From Symbiobacterium thermophilum (GTDB taxonomy: Bacteria > Bacillota > Sulfobacillia > DYFQ01): 64,000 bases of DNA. The stretch is taken from the NCBI GenBank assembly GCA_020725105.1, contig DYFQ01000003.1, forward strand, positions 50,030 through 114,029. Reading direction: 5' to 3'. The notes beneath the pieces were generated by a model, which had not been told where the DNA came from, ran no database searches, and was given only the letters and a program-made list of their open reading frames with translations. Made by a program: the position numbers and the translations under genes. This document shows, in pieces, positions 55,269-64,000 of the stretch (its first letter is position 1; each line of letters opens with the position of its first letter).

Positions 55269-57236
55269 CTACCGCCAGTACGCCTGGCGGAGTTCTTCGG
55301 CGATCTCAGGGTTCCTCAGGGTGGTCGTATCCCCCAGTTCCCTGCCTTCCACGATGTCCTTCAGCAGCCGGCGCATGATCTTGCCGGACCTGGTCTTGGG
55401 CAGGTCTGGGGTGAACAGGATCCGCTCGGGCCGGGCGATCTTGCCGATGACCTCCTCCACCTTCTTGCGGAGTCCCTCCTCCAGTTCGCGGGAGGGGCCA
55501 AAGCCGTTCTGCAGGATGACGAAGGCCGCCGGAACCTGGCCCTTGATCTCGTGGGGCGCGGCCACCACCGCGGCCTCGGCCACCGCCTCGTGCTCCACGA
55601 GGGCTGACTCCAGTTCCATGGTGGAGAGCCGGTGTCCGGCCACGTTCATCACGTCGTCCACCCGGCCCAGCAGCCAGAAATAGCCGTCCTCGTCCCGCTT
55701 GGCACCGTCCCCGGCATAGTAGGTCGACCGGTCCCACTTGTTCCAGTACTGATTCACGTAACGCTCGGGGTCGCGCCAGATGGTCCGGAGCATGGCCGGC
55801 CACGGGCTCTTGATGGCCAGGTAACCGCCGGCTCCGGGCGGGACCGGCCGGCCCTGGTCGTCCAGCACGTCCGCCTCGATGCCGGGGAAGGGCCGCGTGG
55901 CCGAGCCGGGCTTGGTGGTGGTGATCCCCGGCAGCGGGGTGATGAGGATCATGCCCGTCTCCGTCTGCCACCAGGTGTCCACGATGGGGCAGCCCTCCCG
56001 GCCGATGTGGCGGTGGTACCACATCCAGGCCTCGGGGTTGATGGGCTCGCCCACCGTCCCCAGGAGCCTCAGGGAGGAGAGGTCGTGCCTTGCGGGATAC
56101 TCCGGCCCCCACTGCATGAACTGGCGGATGGCCGTCGGGGCGGTGTAGAACACGTTCACCCCGTACTTTGCCACCATGGCCCAGAGCCGGTCCCGGTCCG
56201 GCCAGTCGGGAGACCCCTCGTACATGACCGTGGTGGCCCCGTTGGCCAGCGGGCCGTAGACGATGTAGGAGTGGCCGGTGATCCAGCCGATGTCGGCCAT
56301 GCACCAGTAGGTGTCGGAGTCCTTGAGGTCAAAGACCCATTTCGTGGTGGCATAGACGCCGGTCAGGTACCCGCCGGTGGTGTGTACGATGCCCTTGGGT
56401 TTGCCGGTGGTCCCCGAGGTGTACATCATGAACAGCACGTCCTCGGCGTCCATTTCCTCCGGCGGGCACTCCGACGGGGCCTCGGCCATGAGTTCGTGCC
56501 ACCAGCGGTCGCGGCCGGCCTGCATGGGCACCCGGTCGCCGGTGCGCCGGACAACAATCACCGTGTCGGCGCCCGGCACCTGGCGGAGGGCGTCGTCGGC
56601 CCGGTGCTTCTGGAATACCACCTCGCCCCGGCGCCAGTAGCCGTCGCAGGTGATCAGCACCCGGCATTCGGCGTCGTTCATCCGCTGGGCCAGCGCCGTG
56701 GGGGAAAACCCGCCGAACACGACGGAGTGGGGCGCGCCGATCCGGGCGCAGGCCAGCATGGCAATGGGCAATTCGGGAATCATCGGGAGGTACATGGTGA
56801 CCCGGTCGCCGCGCCGGACGCCCAGGGACCGCAGCACGTTGGCGAACCGGCTCACCTCCCGGTAAAGGTCCTGGTACGTGAGGGTCCGCACGTCGCCCGG
56901 CTCGCCTTCCCAGATGAGGGCGGCCTTGTTCTTCCGGTGCGTCCTCGCGTGGCGGTCGACGCAGTTGGCCGCCACGTTGAGCTTGCCCCCGACGAACCAC
57001 TCGGCGCGCGGGGGGTTCCACTCCAGGACCCGGTCCCACGGCCGGACCCACTCCAGTTCCCGGGCAAAACCAGCCCAGAACTGCTCCGGGTCGCGGGCGG
57101 CCAGCTCGTAGACGGCCGGGTCGCTGACGTTGGCCTGCCGGCGAAACTCTGGCGCGGGCTCGAACGTTCTGCTCTCCCGGAGCAGGGCGTCGATGGGCCT
57201 GGCCGGGGTTCGTTCCGGGATGGCCATCCGGGGCAT
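55269..57236 (-). CDS. acs: Acetyl-CoA synthetase
   Basis: A 655-residue AMP-forming ligase that activates acetate. [36 protein letters not shown] and a C-terminal [13 protein letters not shown] (the Lys is the conserved acetylation site) are all present. ATG at 57236 is preferred, with AGGA 5 bp upstream; a second ATG is at 57227. It is monocistronic, with its own terminator, and is divergent from the inositol monophosphatase family gene. Confidence 0.97.
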   Translation of the reverse strand: MPRMAIPERTPARPIDALLRESRTFEPAPEFRRQANVSDPAVYELAARDPEQFWAGFARELEWVRPWDRVLEWNPPRAEWFVGGKLNVAANCVDRHARTHRKNKAALIWEGEPGDVRTLTYQDLYREVSRFANVLRSLGVRRGDRVTMYLPMIPELPIAMLACARIGAPHSVVFGGFSPTALAQRMNDAECRVLITCDGYWRRGEVVFQKHRADDALRQVPGADTVIVVRRTGDRVPMQAGRDRWWHELMAEAPSECPPEEMDAEDVLFMMYTSGTTGKPKGIVHTTGGYLTGVYATTKWVFDLKDSDTYWCMADIGWITGHSYIVYGPLANGATTVMYEGSPDWPDRDRLWAMVAKYGVNVFYTAPTAIRQFMQWGPEYPARHDLSSLRLLGTVGEPINPEAWMWYHRHIGREGCPIVDTWWQTETGMILITPLPGITTTKPGSATRPFPGIEADVLDDQGRPVPPGAGGYLAIKSPWPAMLRTIWRDPERYVNQYWNKWDRSTYYAGDGAKRDEDGYFWLLGRVDDVMNVAGHRLSTMELESALVEHEAVAEAAVVAAPHEIKGQVPAAFVILQNGFGPSRELEEGLRKKVEEVIGKIARPERILFTPDLPKTRSGKIMRRLLKDIVEGRELGDTTTLRNPEIAEELRQAYWR

Positions 57237-57320
57237 CACCGTCCTTTCGTGGCGCCGGGTTTGAAGCTCGTCGGCGATTGAGAGAATTGTGCAAGGTTAT
57301 TCCCGGGACCGGCCGCCGGT

Positions 57321-57341
57321 TCCTGCCAGCCCGTGGCAGGA
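57321..57341. promoter_or_regulatory. Perfect inverted repeat between acs and the IMPase gene
   Basis: TCCTGCCA-gcccg-TGGCAGGA is an 8-bp perfect repeat with a 5-nt centre in the divergent control region. It could be an operator for either gene. No binding factor is recognised, and it does not match CcpA cre or Rex sites. Confidence 0.4.
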
Positions 57342-57395
57342 GCCCGCCCGCCACCAAGGTATTCAATGAGCGGAGCCAGGAGAGGGGTAACCGGC

Positions 57396-58229
57396 GTGGA
57401 TCTGGCCAGGGCACTCCTGGTGGCCATGGGTGCGGCCCGCGAGGCGGGCCGCACCGTGGCCGCCGCCATCGGGACCAAGCACCGGGTCAGGCAGAAAAGC
57501 GGCCCCTCCGACCTGGTGACCGAGGTTGACGTGGAAGTCGAGGTGGCGGTGAGCCAGGTGCTCAGGGCCGCCTTTCCCGACTACGGGCTGGTCGCCGAGG
57601 AAGGCCACCCCGCCGCAGCCGATCCGGAGCGCCCGTGCTGGATCGTGGACCCCCTGGACGGGACCACCAACTTCGTCCACGGCGTGCCCGTGGTGGGAGT
57701 GTCCATCGCCCTGGCCCGCGGCGACGAGGTGCTGTTAGGGGTGGTGGCCGACGCCGGGCGCGGGGAACTCTTCACCGCCGTCCGGGGCAAGGGAGCCTAC
57801 GTCCACCAGGCCCGGCCGCTTACCCTGGAGGGGCTCGAACCGGCTCCGGCCCGCCGCCGGCTGGCGGCGGCGCAACCCCGGCGGCTCGAGGAAAGCCTGG
57901 TGGCCGTGGGGATCCCCGGTTCCGGCCCGGCAAGGACGGCTGCCCTTGCCGGCCTCGTGGCCCTCGCCGGCCGGTGCCGCAACGTGCGGGTACTGGGCTC
58001 CGCCGCCCTGGAGCTTGCCTACGTGGCGGCGGGCCGGCTATCGGGTTTCTGGCACCTGACCCTGGCCCCCTGGGATACCGCCGCCGGCAGCCTGCTGGTG
58101 CGGGAAGCCGGCGGCGTCGTCACCACCGGCGCGGGCGACCCGTTCTCCCTGGAAAGCAAGACGGTGCTGGCCTCCGCCGGCCCCGACCTCCACCGCGCCC
58201 TGCTGGACCTGTTGCGGCAGGACGCCTGA
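57396..58229 (+). CDS. Inositol monophosphatase family protein
   Basis: A 277-residue Mg-dependent phosphatase. Metal and catalytic motifs: GLVAEEG, DPLDGTTNFVHG and LAPWDTAAGSLLVREAGG. GTG at 57396 has an AGGAGAGGGG site about 8 bp upstream; the ATG at 57366 would add 10 residues. The substrate could be inositol-1-phosphate, PAP (CysQ-like) or a sugar phosphate; no context decides. The middle (about 150-190) is Ala/Arg-rich and divergent. Confidence 0.9.
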   Translation: MDLARALLVAMGAAREAGRTVAAAIGTKHRVRQKSGPSDLVTEVDVEVEVAVSQVLRAAFPDYGLVAEEGHPAAADPERPCWIVDPLDGTTNFVHGVPVVGVSIALARGDEVLLGVVADAGRGELFTAVRGKGAYVHQARPLTLEGLEPAPARRRLAAAQPRRLEESLVAVGIPGSGPARTAALAGLVALAGRCRNVRVLGSAALELAYVAAGRLSGFWHLTLAPWDTAAGSLLVREAGGVVTTGAGDPFSLESKTVLASAGPDLHRALLDLLRQDA

Positions 58230-58329
58230 CCGGTCCGGACGGGCGGGACGGCCCCCTCTCCCTCGGCCGGGGCCCCGCCCGCCGGGACACGAGCAGCGGC
58301 GCCAGGCCCGGGACTCGGGCGGCCTTCCT

Positions 58330-58773
58330 CTAACGCGTGCCGCCCCGGCGCAGGAAGGCGGCCAGTTCGGGCGATACGGTGTACGCCTTGCCTCCGGCGG
58401 TCCAGGCGATGTTACGGCCGGTGTGCAAGTACCAGTCGGGACCCAGGGGTCCCACGAGTTGCCGTTCGGCGTTGTAGCGGTAGAAGCGGAACCTGAACTC
58501 GGCATCGCCCGTGGCCGGCGCGACCGCCGCCTGCTTTCCCGCTGCCAGGATGGTCACCACCAGCTGGACGTCGCTCCGGTCCCGCAGGTCGTAGATGGCC
58601 ATGGCCATGCCCACCCCGCGCTGCTCGATGACGACGACGTCCGCCTGACGCAACTCATCGATCACCTGCCGGTCCGGGCCCCGCCGGCACCCCGCTACCA
58701 GACCCGTTGCGGCAAGCAGGAGCCCGGCCAGGACAAGCGCCGGCAGTCGCCGCCTCACCCTCAGTGGAGCCAC
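58330..58773 (-). CDS. Putative lipoprotein of unknown function
   Basis: A 147-residue protein with a basic start (APLRVRRRL), a hydrophobic stretch and a lipobox LVAGC with Cys29, so probably lipid-anchored outside the membrane. The mature part has DVVVIEQRGVGMAMAIYDLRD and RFRFYRYNAERQLVGPLGPD, and looks like a small beta-rich domain, but I recognise no family. GTG at 58773 is chosen because it gives a normal lipoprotein signal. It is convergent with the IMPase gene. Confidence 0.7.
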   Translation of the reverse strand: MAPLRVRRRLPALVLAGLLLAATGLVAGCRRGPDRQVIDELRQADVVVIEQRGVGMAMAIYDLRDRSDVQLVVTILAAGKQAAVAPATGDAEFRFRFYRYNAERQLVGPLGPDWYLHTGRNIAWTAGGKAYTVSPELAAFLRRGGTR

Positions 58774-58982
58774 CCTTACCCCACCCCCATCCGCGTTGCC
58801 TCGTCTCCTTTCCGTGCGGGCCGGCGCGAAGGGCTTCGACAACTTACCGGCTCTGGCCTTCCTCGCCCGCACCGGCCCGCCCGCGCCCTTGCTCGACCAT
58901 TGTTCCCAGCTTAGCATGATTTCTGGAGTGCCAAGCTCCCCGTCTTCAGCCGACGGTGTTTGCCGGGGAGGCTGCGCTTGGC

Positions 58983-60296
58983 ATGGCTCTGTCCAACATC
59001 GTCCTGGAATCCGGCGCTTCCGCTCACGGTGCCTGGCTGGAAACGCTCGCCCTGGCTTCCCGGTCCCTCGTGGTCGTTCTGGCGGTCTACCACACCGTGC
59101 TTGTCCCCGCAGGACTCAGGGTTCGCCGCCCCCCGCCAGGGACGGGACTGTACCACGCCTTTGCCATCCTCATCCCCGCGCACAACGAGGCAACGGTCAT
59201 CGGGAACCTCCTGGACAACCTCGAACAGCTTGACTATCCGCGCGACGCTTACGACGTTTTCGTCGTGGCGGACAACTGCACGGACGCCACCGTGGCGGCG
59301 GCTACCCGTCCGGGCGTTCACGTCGTCGAGCGGCGCGACCCCGCGCGCCGCGGCAAGCCGTACGCGGTGGAATACGGTCTCGCCCACCTCAACTCGCTGC
59401 CTCGCCCTTACGACGCGGTGGTGATCCTGGACGCCGACAACCTGGTTGCCAGGGACTTTCTGCGGGCGATGAACGCGCGCCTCGGGGCGGGAGAACTGGT
59501 GATCCAGGGTTACCTCGATACGAAGAACCCTGACGACACCTGGGTCTCGGCCTGTTTTGCCCTGTCCTACTGGGTGTCCAACCGGTTCTGGTGCCTGGCC
59601 AAGCATAACCTCGGGCTGGCCGTTCCCCTGGGGGGAACCGGGATGTGCATCGCCACGGAGGCGCTCCGCCAGGTCGGCTGGGGAACGGCCACGCTCACCG
59701 AAGATCTCGAATTCACCGTCCGCGCTCTGTTGCGGGGGATCAAGACCACCTGGGCCCACGAGGCGGTCGTGTATGACGAGAAGCCGCTCACCCTCGTCCA
59801 GTCGTGGCGCCAGCGGGTCCGGTGGGTCCGGGGAACCGTCCAGGTAGCCCGGCGCTACCTGGCAGCGGTGCTGGCCGAGGGAATCCGCCGCCGTGATCCG
59901 GTACTCCTGGAGGCGGCGTTCATGCTATGCCGGCCAGTGGTGGTGGCCGTTGCGGCGCTGGCGGCCGCCTTGCTCGTGGTGGCAGGACTGGCGGAAGGAT
60001 CGGCCCCCACCGCGACGCCCGGCCGGCCGGGACCGGCCTTCGTCGTCCTGGCCGTGCTGCCTTACCTGCTGCCCCTGGTGGTGACGGGACTGGACCGCGT
60101 GCCGCTGCGGCCTTACCGCTTCCTGCCGCTCCTGCCCCTGTTCGCCTATACGTGGATCCCCGTCACCTGCCAGGGTGTGCTCACCGCGGGGCGGCGCCGC
60201 TGGGTCCACACGGTGCACACCCGAGCCATTTCCCACCGCGACCTCTTTCGCCGGCGGCTGGGGGACTACGCGGCCCCGGTCACCGGGCCTGAGTAG
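58983..60296 (+). CDS. Membrane glycosyltransferase, family 2 (BcsA/NdvC-like)
   Basis: A 437-residue processive-type glycosyltransferase. N-terminal helix (about 24-42), GT2 core with FAILIPAHNEATVIGN, VVADNCTDATVAAA, VILDADNLV, GTGMCIATEAL and TEDLEFTV, then Q-R-x-R-W (WRQRVRWVRG), and three to four C-terminal helices (about 310-400). No PilZ domain, so direct c-di-GMP binding is unlikely. ATG at 58983 has GGGGAGG 11 bp upstream; a GTG 27 bp earlier is possible. It probably makes a surface polysaccharide; no other polysaccharide gene adjoins it. Confidence 0.88.
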   Translation: MALSNIVLESGASAHGAWLETLALASRSLVVVLAVYHTVLVPAGLRVRRPPPGTGLYHAFAILIPAHNEATVIGNLLDNLEQLDYPRDAYDVFVVADNCTDATVAAATRPGVHVVERRDPARRGKPYAVEYGLAHLNSLPRPYDAVVILDADNLVARDFLRAMNARLGAGELVIQGYLDTKNPDDTWVSACFALSYWVSNRFWCLAKHNLGLAVPLGGTGMCIATEALRQVGWGTATLTEDLEFTVRALLRGIKTTWAHEAVVYDEKPLTLVQSWRQRVRWVRGTVQVARRYLAAVLAEGIRRRDPVLLEAAFMLCRPVVVAVAALAAALLVVAGLAEGSAPTATPGRPGPAFVVLAVLPYLLPLVVTGLDRVPLRPYRFLPLLPLFAYTWIPVTCQGVLTAGRRRWVHTVHTRAISHRDLFRRRLGDYAAPVTGPE

Positions 60297-60312
60297 CTGC
60301 GTCCCTCAACCG

Positions 60313-60341
60313 TTGACCACGTCAGGCTAGAGCAGTAGGAT
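60313..60341 (+). promoter_or_regulatory. Sigma-A promoter for a small downstream ORF
   Basis: TTGACC (60313-60318), 17-bp spacer, TAGGAT (60336-60341). The predicted start is about 60348, only a few bases before the ATG at 60351. Confidence 0.5.
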
Positions 60342-60350
60342 GGCCGCGCC

Positions 60351-60584
60351 ATGGACCTACGTGGCCGCCCAACGGCCGAGGCGACCCTCCGGGTCCGCCA
60401 CGCGCTGGTGTTGTCCCTGGCGGTGATGGGCGGCATGGGCGTGGCCTTCGTCCACGGCCGACTAGCCAGCGGCAAACAGGCACGCCACCCCGTATTCTGG
60501 CTGCCGCATGAACCGGGGACGGCGGCACGAGGGAGCGAACAGCGGCATCAGGGCCCAGCCCGAAGGGTGGGACCGGCAACCTAG
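60351..60584 (+). CDS. Possible leaderless small membrane protein
   Basis: A 77-residue frame: a basic N-terminus, one hydrophobic segment (about 18-36, ALVLSLAVMGGMGVAFV), then an Arg/Gly/His-rich tail. No family is recognised. There is no ribosome site, but a good promoter ends 9 bp before the ATG, which fits a leaderless message. It overlaps the end of convergent gatB by 4 bp. The tail could be chance coding, so confidence is low. Confidence 0.35.
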   Translation: MDLRGRPTAEATLRVRHALVLSLAVMGGMGVAFVHGRLASGKQARHPVFWLPHEPGTAARGSEQRHQGPARRVGPAT

Positions 60585-62059
60585 TTCAGGATCTTCTCGC
60601 GTAGCAGCCGGTTTACCACCTGGGGGTTGGCCTGGCCCCGGGTGCGCTTCATCACCTGGCCCACCAGGAAACCCATGGCCTGCTGCTTGCCCCCCCGGAT
60701 CTGCTCCACCACCTCGGGGTGCTCGGCAACCACGCGGTCGACCACGGGAGCGAGCTGGCCCGGGTCGGTGATCTGAACCATGTCCCGCGCCCTGACGACC
60801 TCGGCGGGGGCCTTGCCCGTGCGGAAGCTCTCCTCCAGGACCTCCTTGGCCTGGCGGCCGGAGATGGTCCCCTGGTCCAGCAGCTTCAGCAGGGACGCCA
60901 GGTGTTCAGGGGGCAACGGGCTTTCCGCCGGGTCAAGGCCCTCGGCGTTCAGCAGCCGCATGAGGTCGCCCAGGACCCAGTTGGCCACCGTCCTGGGATT
61001 GGGGTACCCCGCCACGGTGGCGTCAAAGAACGCCGCCAGGGCCGGTGACGCCACCAGCACCTCGACGTCGGCGGCCGGCAGGCCGAACCCCTCCGCGTAG
61101 CGGCGGCGCCGCGCGTCGGGCAATTCGGGCAGGTTCCGGGCGACCTCTGCCACCCAGTCCCGGGAGATGGTCACCGCGACCAGGTCGGGGTCGGGGAAGT
61201 AGCGGTAGTCGTGGGCTTCCTCCTTGCCACGGGAGGAAAAGGTTATCTGGCGCTCCTCGTCGTAGTGCCGGGTCTCGCGGGGCACGGGCTCTCCACCGGC
61301 GATCAACTCCACCTGGCGGTCGATGTCGAAAGCGAGCGCCCGCTCCACCGACCGGAAGGAATTCAGGTTCTTGATCTCCACCAGGGCGCCCAGTTCGGCC
61401 TGACCTCGGGGCCGCACCGAAACGTTGACGTCCACCCGCATGGAACCCTCCTCCATGCGGACGTCGGAGATGCCGGTGTAGAGGAGGACCGTGCGCAGTT
61501 CGCGCAGGTAAGCCACGGCCTCGGCGGGCGTCCGCAGGTCGGGCTCGGACACGATCTCCATGAGCGGCACGCCCGAGCGGTTGAAGTCCACCAGCGAGTA
61601 CCGGGGATCGGTGGTGACCAGGCCGGGGACCCCGCCGTGGATGGACTTGCCGGTGTCCTCCTCCAGGTGCAGCCGGCGGATGCCAACCCGCAGCACCCTG
61701 CCGTCCACCGGGACTTGGAGCCCCCCGCCGCGGCCCAGCGGGTGCTGGTACTGGGAGATCTGGTAGCCCTTGGGCAGATCGGGGTAGAAGTAGTTCTTCC
61801 GGTCGAACCTGGTCTCCGGCGCGATCTCGCAGTGGAGCGCCAGCCCGGCCCGGATCCCGAACTCGACCGCCCGGCGGTTGATGACGGGCAGCGACCCGGG
61901 CAGGCCCAGGCACACCGGGCAGACCTGGCTGTTGGGATCGGCGCCGAACCTGGCCGAGCAGGAGCAGAACATCTTGGACTCGGTCCGGAGTTCGACGTGC
62001 ACTTCCAGGCCGATGACGGCCTCGTAGTCGGTCCTGGCCGGAGTTTCCGCCGGCTTCAT
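60581..62059 (-). CDS. gatB: Aspartyl/glutamyl-tRNA amidotransferase subunit B
   Basis: A 492-residue subunit that binds mischarged Glu-tRNA(Gln) and phosphorylates it. [23 protein letters not shown] with its zinc Cys pair, [30 protein letters not shown] and the C-terminal YqeY-like domain ([19 protein letters not shown]) are all present. The ATG overlaps the gatA stop (ATGA). Full length. Confidence 0.97.
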   Translation of the reverse strand: MKPAETPARTDYEAVIGLEVHVELRTESKMFCSCSARFGADPNSQVCPVCLGLPGSLPVINRRAVEFGIRAGLALHCEIAPETRFDRKNYFYPDLPKGYQISQYQHPLGRGGGLQVPVDGRVLRVGIRRLHLEEDTGKSIHGGVPGLVTTDPRYSLVDFNRSGVPLMEIVSEPDLRTPAEAVAYLRELRTVLLYTGISDVRMEEGSMRVDVNVSVRPRGQAELGALVEIKNLNSFRSVERALAFDIDRQVELIAGGEPVPRETRHYDEERQITFSSRGKEEAHDYRYFPDPDLVAVTISRDWVAEVARNLPELPDARRRRYAEGFGLPAADVEVLVASPALAAFFDATVAGYPNPRTVANWVLGDLMRLLNAEGLDPAESPLPPEHLASLLKLLDQGTISGRQAKEVLEESFRTGKAPAEVVRARDMVQITDPGQLAPVVDRVVAEHPEVVEQIRGGKQQAMGFLVGQVMKRTRGQANPQVVNRLLREKILN

Positions 62060-63615
62060 CGGCCGCCCTCCCCCGTTCCCGGCCCCCTGCCCGCCGGCCC
62101 GCCCCCCGCCGGCGCCGAACCGGCGCCGCCGGCCCGCGCGGCGGCAGCCAGCGCCAGCGGCGGGCGGCGGAGGTGGTAGCCGGTGGCCCGCTCGAAGGCG
62201 TGAGCTACCTTGAGGACGGTCGCCTCGTCAAACGGCCGGCCGATCACCTGCAGCCCGATGGGCAGCCCGGCGGCGTCGAAGCCGGCCGGGACGGAGATGG
62301 CCGGCAGGCCGGCCAGGTTCACCGGAATCGTGCAGACGTCCGCCAGGTACATGGCCAGCGGGTCCTCGGTGCGCTCCCCCAGCCTGAAGGCGGTCACCGG
62401 CGAGGTGGGCGTGAGCAGCACGTCAAACTTCCGCCAGGCGGCGTCGAAGTCGCCCTTGACCAGGGTCCGGACCTGCTGGGCCTTGAGGTAGTAAGCCTCG
62501 TAGTAGCCCGAAGACAGGGCGTAGGTGCCCAGCATGATCCGGCGCTTCACCTCGGGGCCAAAGCCCCGCGCCCTGGTCCGGCCGTAGAGGTCGGCCAGGC
62601 CCTGTGGCTCCTCGGCCCGGTGCCCGTAGCGGATCCCGTCGTAGCGGGCCAGGTTGGACGACGCCTCGGCCGGGGCGATGATGTAGTAGGCGTCCAGGGC
62701 GTAGGGGGTGTGCGGGAGGTCGGTCACCTCCACCTCGACCCCCATGCCGGCCAGAAGCCTGGAAGCGCCCAGCACCGCCCGGGACACCTCGTCGCCAAAG
62801 TCCTCGGCGAAGTAGCTCCGGGGCAGCCCGACGCGGAGCCCCTTCACCCGGCCGTCCAGGGCGGCGCGGAAGCCGCCGGCGGCCACGTCCACCGACGTGG
62901 AGTCGCGCGGGTCGAACCCGGCGATGGCCTCCAGCAAGAGGGCGCAGTCGGCCACGGTCCCGGTCATCGGGCCGATCTGGTCAAGCGACGAGGCAAAGGC
63001 CACCAGCCCGTAGCGGGACACCCGGCCGTAGGTGGGTTTCAGCCCCACGATGCCGCAGAAGGCGGCCGGCTGGCGCACCGAGCCGCCCGTGTCGGAGCCG
63101 AGAGCCAGGGGGGCCAGGCCCGCCGCCACGGCCGCCGCCGAGCCTCCCGATGAGCCGCCGGGGACCCGTTCCAGGTCCCAGGGGTTCCTGCTGGGGCCGA
63201 AGGCCGAGTTCTCGGTGGAGGAGCCCATGGCGAACTCGTCCAGGTTGGTCTTGCCGATGATGACGGCGCCCGCCTGGCGCAGGCGGGCCACCACCGTGGC
63301 GTCGTAAGGCGGTACCCAGTGCTCCAGGATGCGGGACCCGCAGGTGGTCCGGAGCCCCGCGGTGCAGATGTTGTCCTTGATGGCGACGGGGACGCCACAG
63401 AGCGGCCCCGGTCCTTCCCCGCCGGCCAGCCGCCGGTCGGCCTCCCGGGCCTGCTCGAGCGCCCCGTCACCGTCAACCGTGAGGTACGCCCGAACCCTCG
63501 GGTCCAGGCTCTCGATCCGGTCCAGCAGCGCCCGGACCAGTTCCCCCGCCCTTATCTCCCTGGTGGCCAGCAGGCCGGCCAGTTCGTGGGCGGGCCGGAG
63601 CAGAAGGTCGGTCAT
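62056..63615 (-). CDS. gatA: Aspartyl/glutamyl-tRNA amidotransferase subunit A
   Basis: A 519-residue amidase that releases ammonia from glutamine and channels it to GatB. Catalytic Lys (VAIKDNI), cis-Ser and nucleophile Ser in [15 protein letters not shown] and [16 protein letters not shown] are intact. A C-terminal Gly/Ala/Pro-rich tail of about 25 residues is extra. The ATG overlaps the gatC stop (ATGA). Confidence 0.97.
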   Translation of the reverse strand: MTDLLLRPAHELAGLLATREIRAGELVRALLDRIESLDPRVRAYLTVDGDGALEQAREADRRLAGGEGPGPLCGVPVAIKDNICTAGLRTTCGSRILEHWVPPYDATVVARLRQAGAVIIGKTNLDEFAMGSSTENSAFGPSRNPWDLERVPGGSSGGSAAAVAAGLAPLALGSDTGGSVRQPAAFCGIVGLKPTYGRVSRYGLVAFASSLDQIGPMTGTVADCALLLEAIAGFDPRDSTSVDVAAGGFRAALDGRVKGLRVGLPRSYFAEDFGDEVSRAVLGASRLLAGMGVEVEVTDLPHTPYALDAYYIIAPAEASSNLARYDGIRYGHRAEEPQGLADLYGRTRARGFGPEVKRRIMLGTYALSSGYYEAYYLKAQQVRTLVKGDFDAAWRKFDVLLTPTSPVTAFRLGERTEDPLAMYLADVCTIPVNLAGLPAISVPAGFDAAGLPIGLQVIGRPFDEATVLKVAHAFERATGYHLRRPPLALAAAARAGGAGSAPAGGGPAGRGPGTGEGGR

Positions 63616-63926
63616 GACCCCGCCTGTTCCTCCGCCTCGATGATCCGGGGCACCCGGAAGAAGCCCGACTGGCGATCCGGAGCGCCGGCCAGCGCCTGGT
63701 CCGTGGCCAGCCCCGTCTCCACCCGGTCCTCCCGGAGGAGGCTCTTGTGTTCCGACACCGCGTGGAAGGTGGGCGGAACCCCGTCGGTGGCCACCTCGTT
63801 GAGCTTCTCCATGTGGGCCAGGATCCGGTTCAGTTGCTCCGTGAAGGCGGCCAGCTCAGCGGCCTCCAGGTCCAGCCGGGCCAGGAAGGCCACGTGTTCC
63901 ACGGCTTCGCGATCGAGCTTGGCCAC
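63612..63926 (-). CDS. gatC: Aspartyl/glutamyl-tRNA amidotransferase subunit C
   Basis: A 104-residue linker subunit that stabilises GatA and Gat[37 protein letters not shown] and the end [13 protein letters not shown] (the VPRVIE motif) are typical. GTG at 63926 has no clear ribosome site; the 74 bp upstream to the window edge may hold the end of another gene. First gene of the gatCAB operon. Confidence 0.95.
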   Translation of the reverse strand: MAKLDREAVEHVAFLARLDLEAAELAAFTEQLNRILAHMEKLNEVATDGVPPTFHAVSEHKSLLREDRVETGLATDQALAGAPDRQSGFFRVPRIIEAEEQAGS

Positions 63927-64000
63927 TTCTGGCGCCTGGTTTAAGAAATCTACCCGAATCGGATAGACCGGCCCCCGACCAGGCCTTCGCCTCCTCTCGG

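Noticed and set aside
60322..60579. 85-codon minus frame opposite the small membrane ORF
   Set aside because: Low-complexity Pro/Arg/Gly sequence without ribosome site; the plus frame has a promoter and a hydrophobic segment.

Overview
The window is chromosomal DNA from a GC-rich bacterium (about 70% G+C by eye, not computed). The evidence points to a deep-branching, high-GC member of the Bacillota (Symbiobacterium, Thermaerobacter or Limnochorda-like). It rests on a Bacillus-order flagellar operon (fliJ-ylxF-fliK), an isoleucine T-box leader, strong GGAGG ribosome binding sites with many GTG/TTG starts, a GatCAB amidotransferase, and a promoter matching the SigH consensus. Genus placement is inference. 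No rRNA, tRNA, CRISPR array, insertion sequence or prophage was seen.

Layout. 1-8,050 (minus): flagellar basal-body/export operon flgB-flgC-fliE-fliF-fliG-fliH-fliI-fliJ-ylxF(motE)-fliK, with fliK running off the left edge. 8,096-8,533 (minus): its leader, with a SigH-like promoter and two tandem c-di-GMP-I riboswitches, each followed by its own intrinsic terminator. This suggests c-di-GMP gates flagellar transcription twice. 8,715-12,011: a Trm112-like zinc protein, Mn/Fe superoxide dismutase, and a divergent AmmeMemoRadiSam pair (radical SAM enzyme and Memo-like protein B). 12,084-16,000: isocitrate dehydrogenase, then a convergent thiol/CoA redox cluster (CoA-disulfide reductase family enzyme, CoA-binding protein, two-domain protein disulfide oxidoreductase) behind a CsoR/CstR-like operator. 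16,163-20,897: asparagine synthetase, a SHOCT membrane protein, a two-component system with a Met-rich sensor loop, and a YbaK-type deacylase. 20,900-24,020: a GGDEF relic, archaeal-type aspartate-semialdehyde dehydrogenase, an M20 peptidase and a DUF554 membrane protein.

24,245-35,064 (minus): an 11-gene complex I operon, nuoA-B-C-D-H-I-J-K-L-M-N, without the NADH module nuoEFG, behind a consensus sigma-A promoter. 35,110-39,979: a small membrane protein, a class III CoA-transferase, a LipL-like acyltransferase coupled to epoxyqueuosine reductase, an ArsR regulator and a polysaccharide deacetylase. 40,022-44,608: endonuclease III coupled to an RlmD-type rRNA methyltransferase, a URO-D family protein with an apparent CTG start, and RsgA. 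44,587-49,503 (minus): a type 2 isoleucyl-tRNA synthetase under T-box control, with an MFS transporter overlapping its 3' end. 49,539-55,080 (minus): a MarR regulator coupled to an RND permease, then a secreted subtilase. 55,181-60,584: acetyl-CoA synthetase with a terminator, an inositol monophosphatase family enzyme, a lipoprotein, a membrane glycosyltransferase, and a possible leaderless small membrane protein. 60,581-63,926 (minus): gatC-gatA-gatB.

Genes are packed tightly. Same-strand neighbours often share GTGA/ATGA junctions, and four convergent pairs overlap at their 3' ends. The most notable regulatory features are the tandem c-di-GMP riboswitches with a SigH-type promoter, the thiol-redox cluster with a CsoR/CstR-like site, the T-box leader, and palindromes around the MarR-RND and acs promoters.
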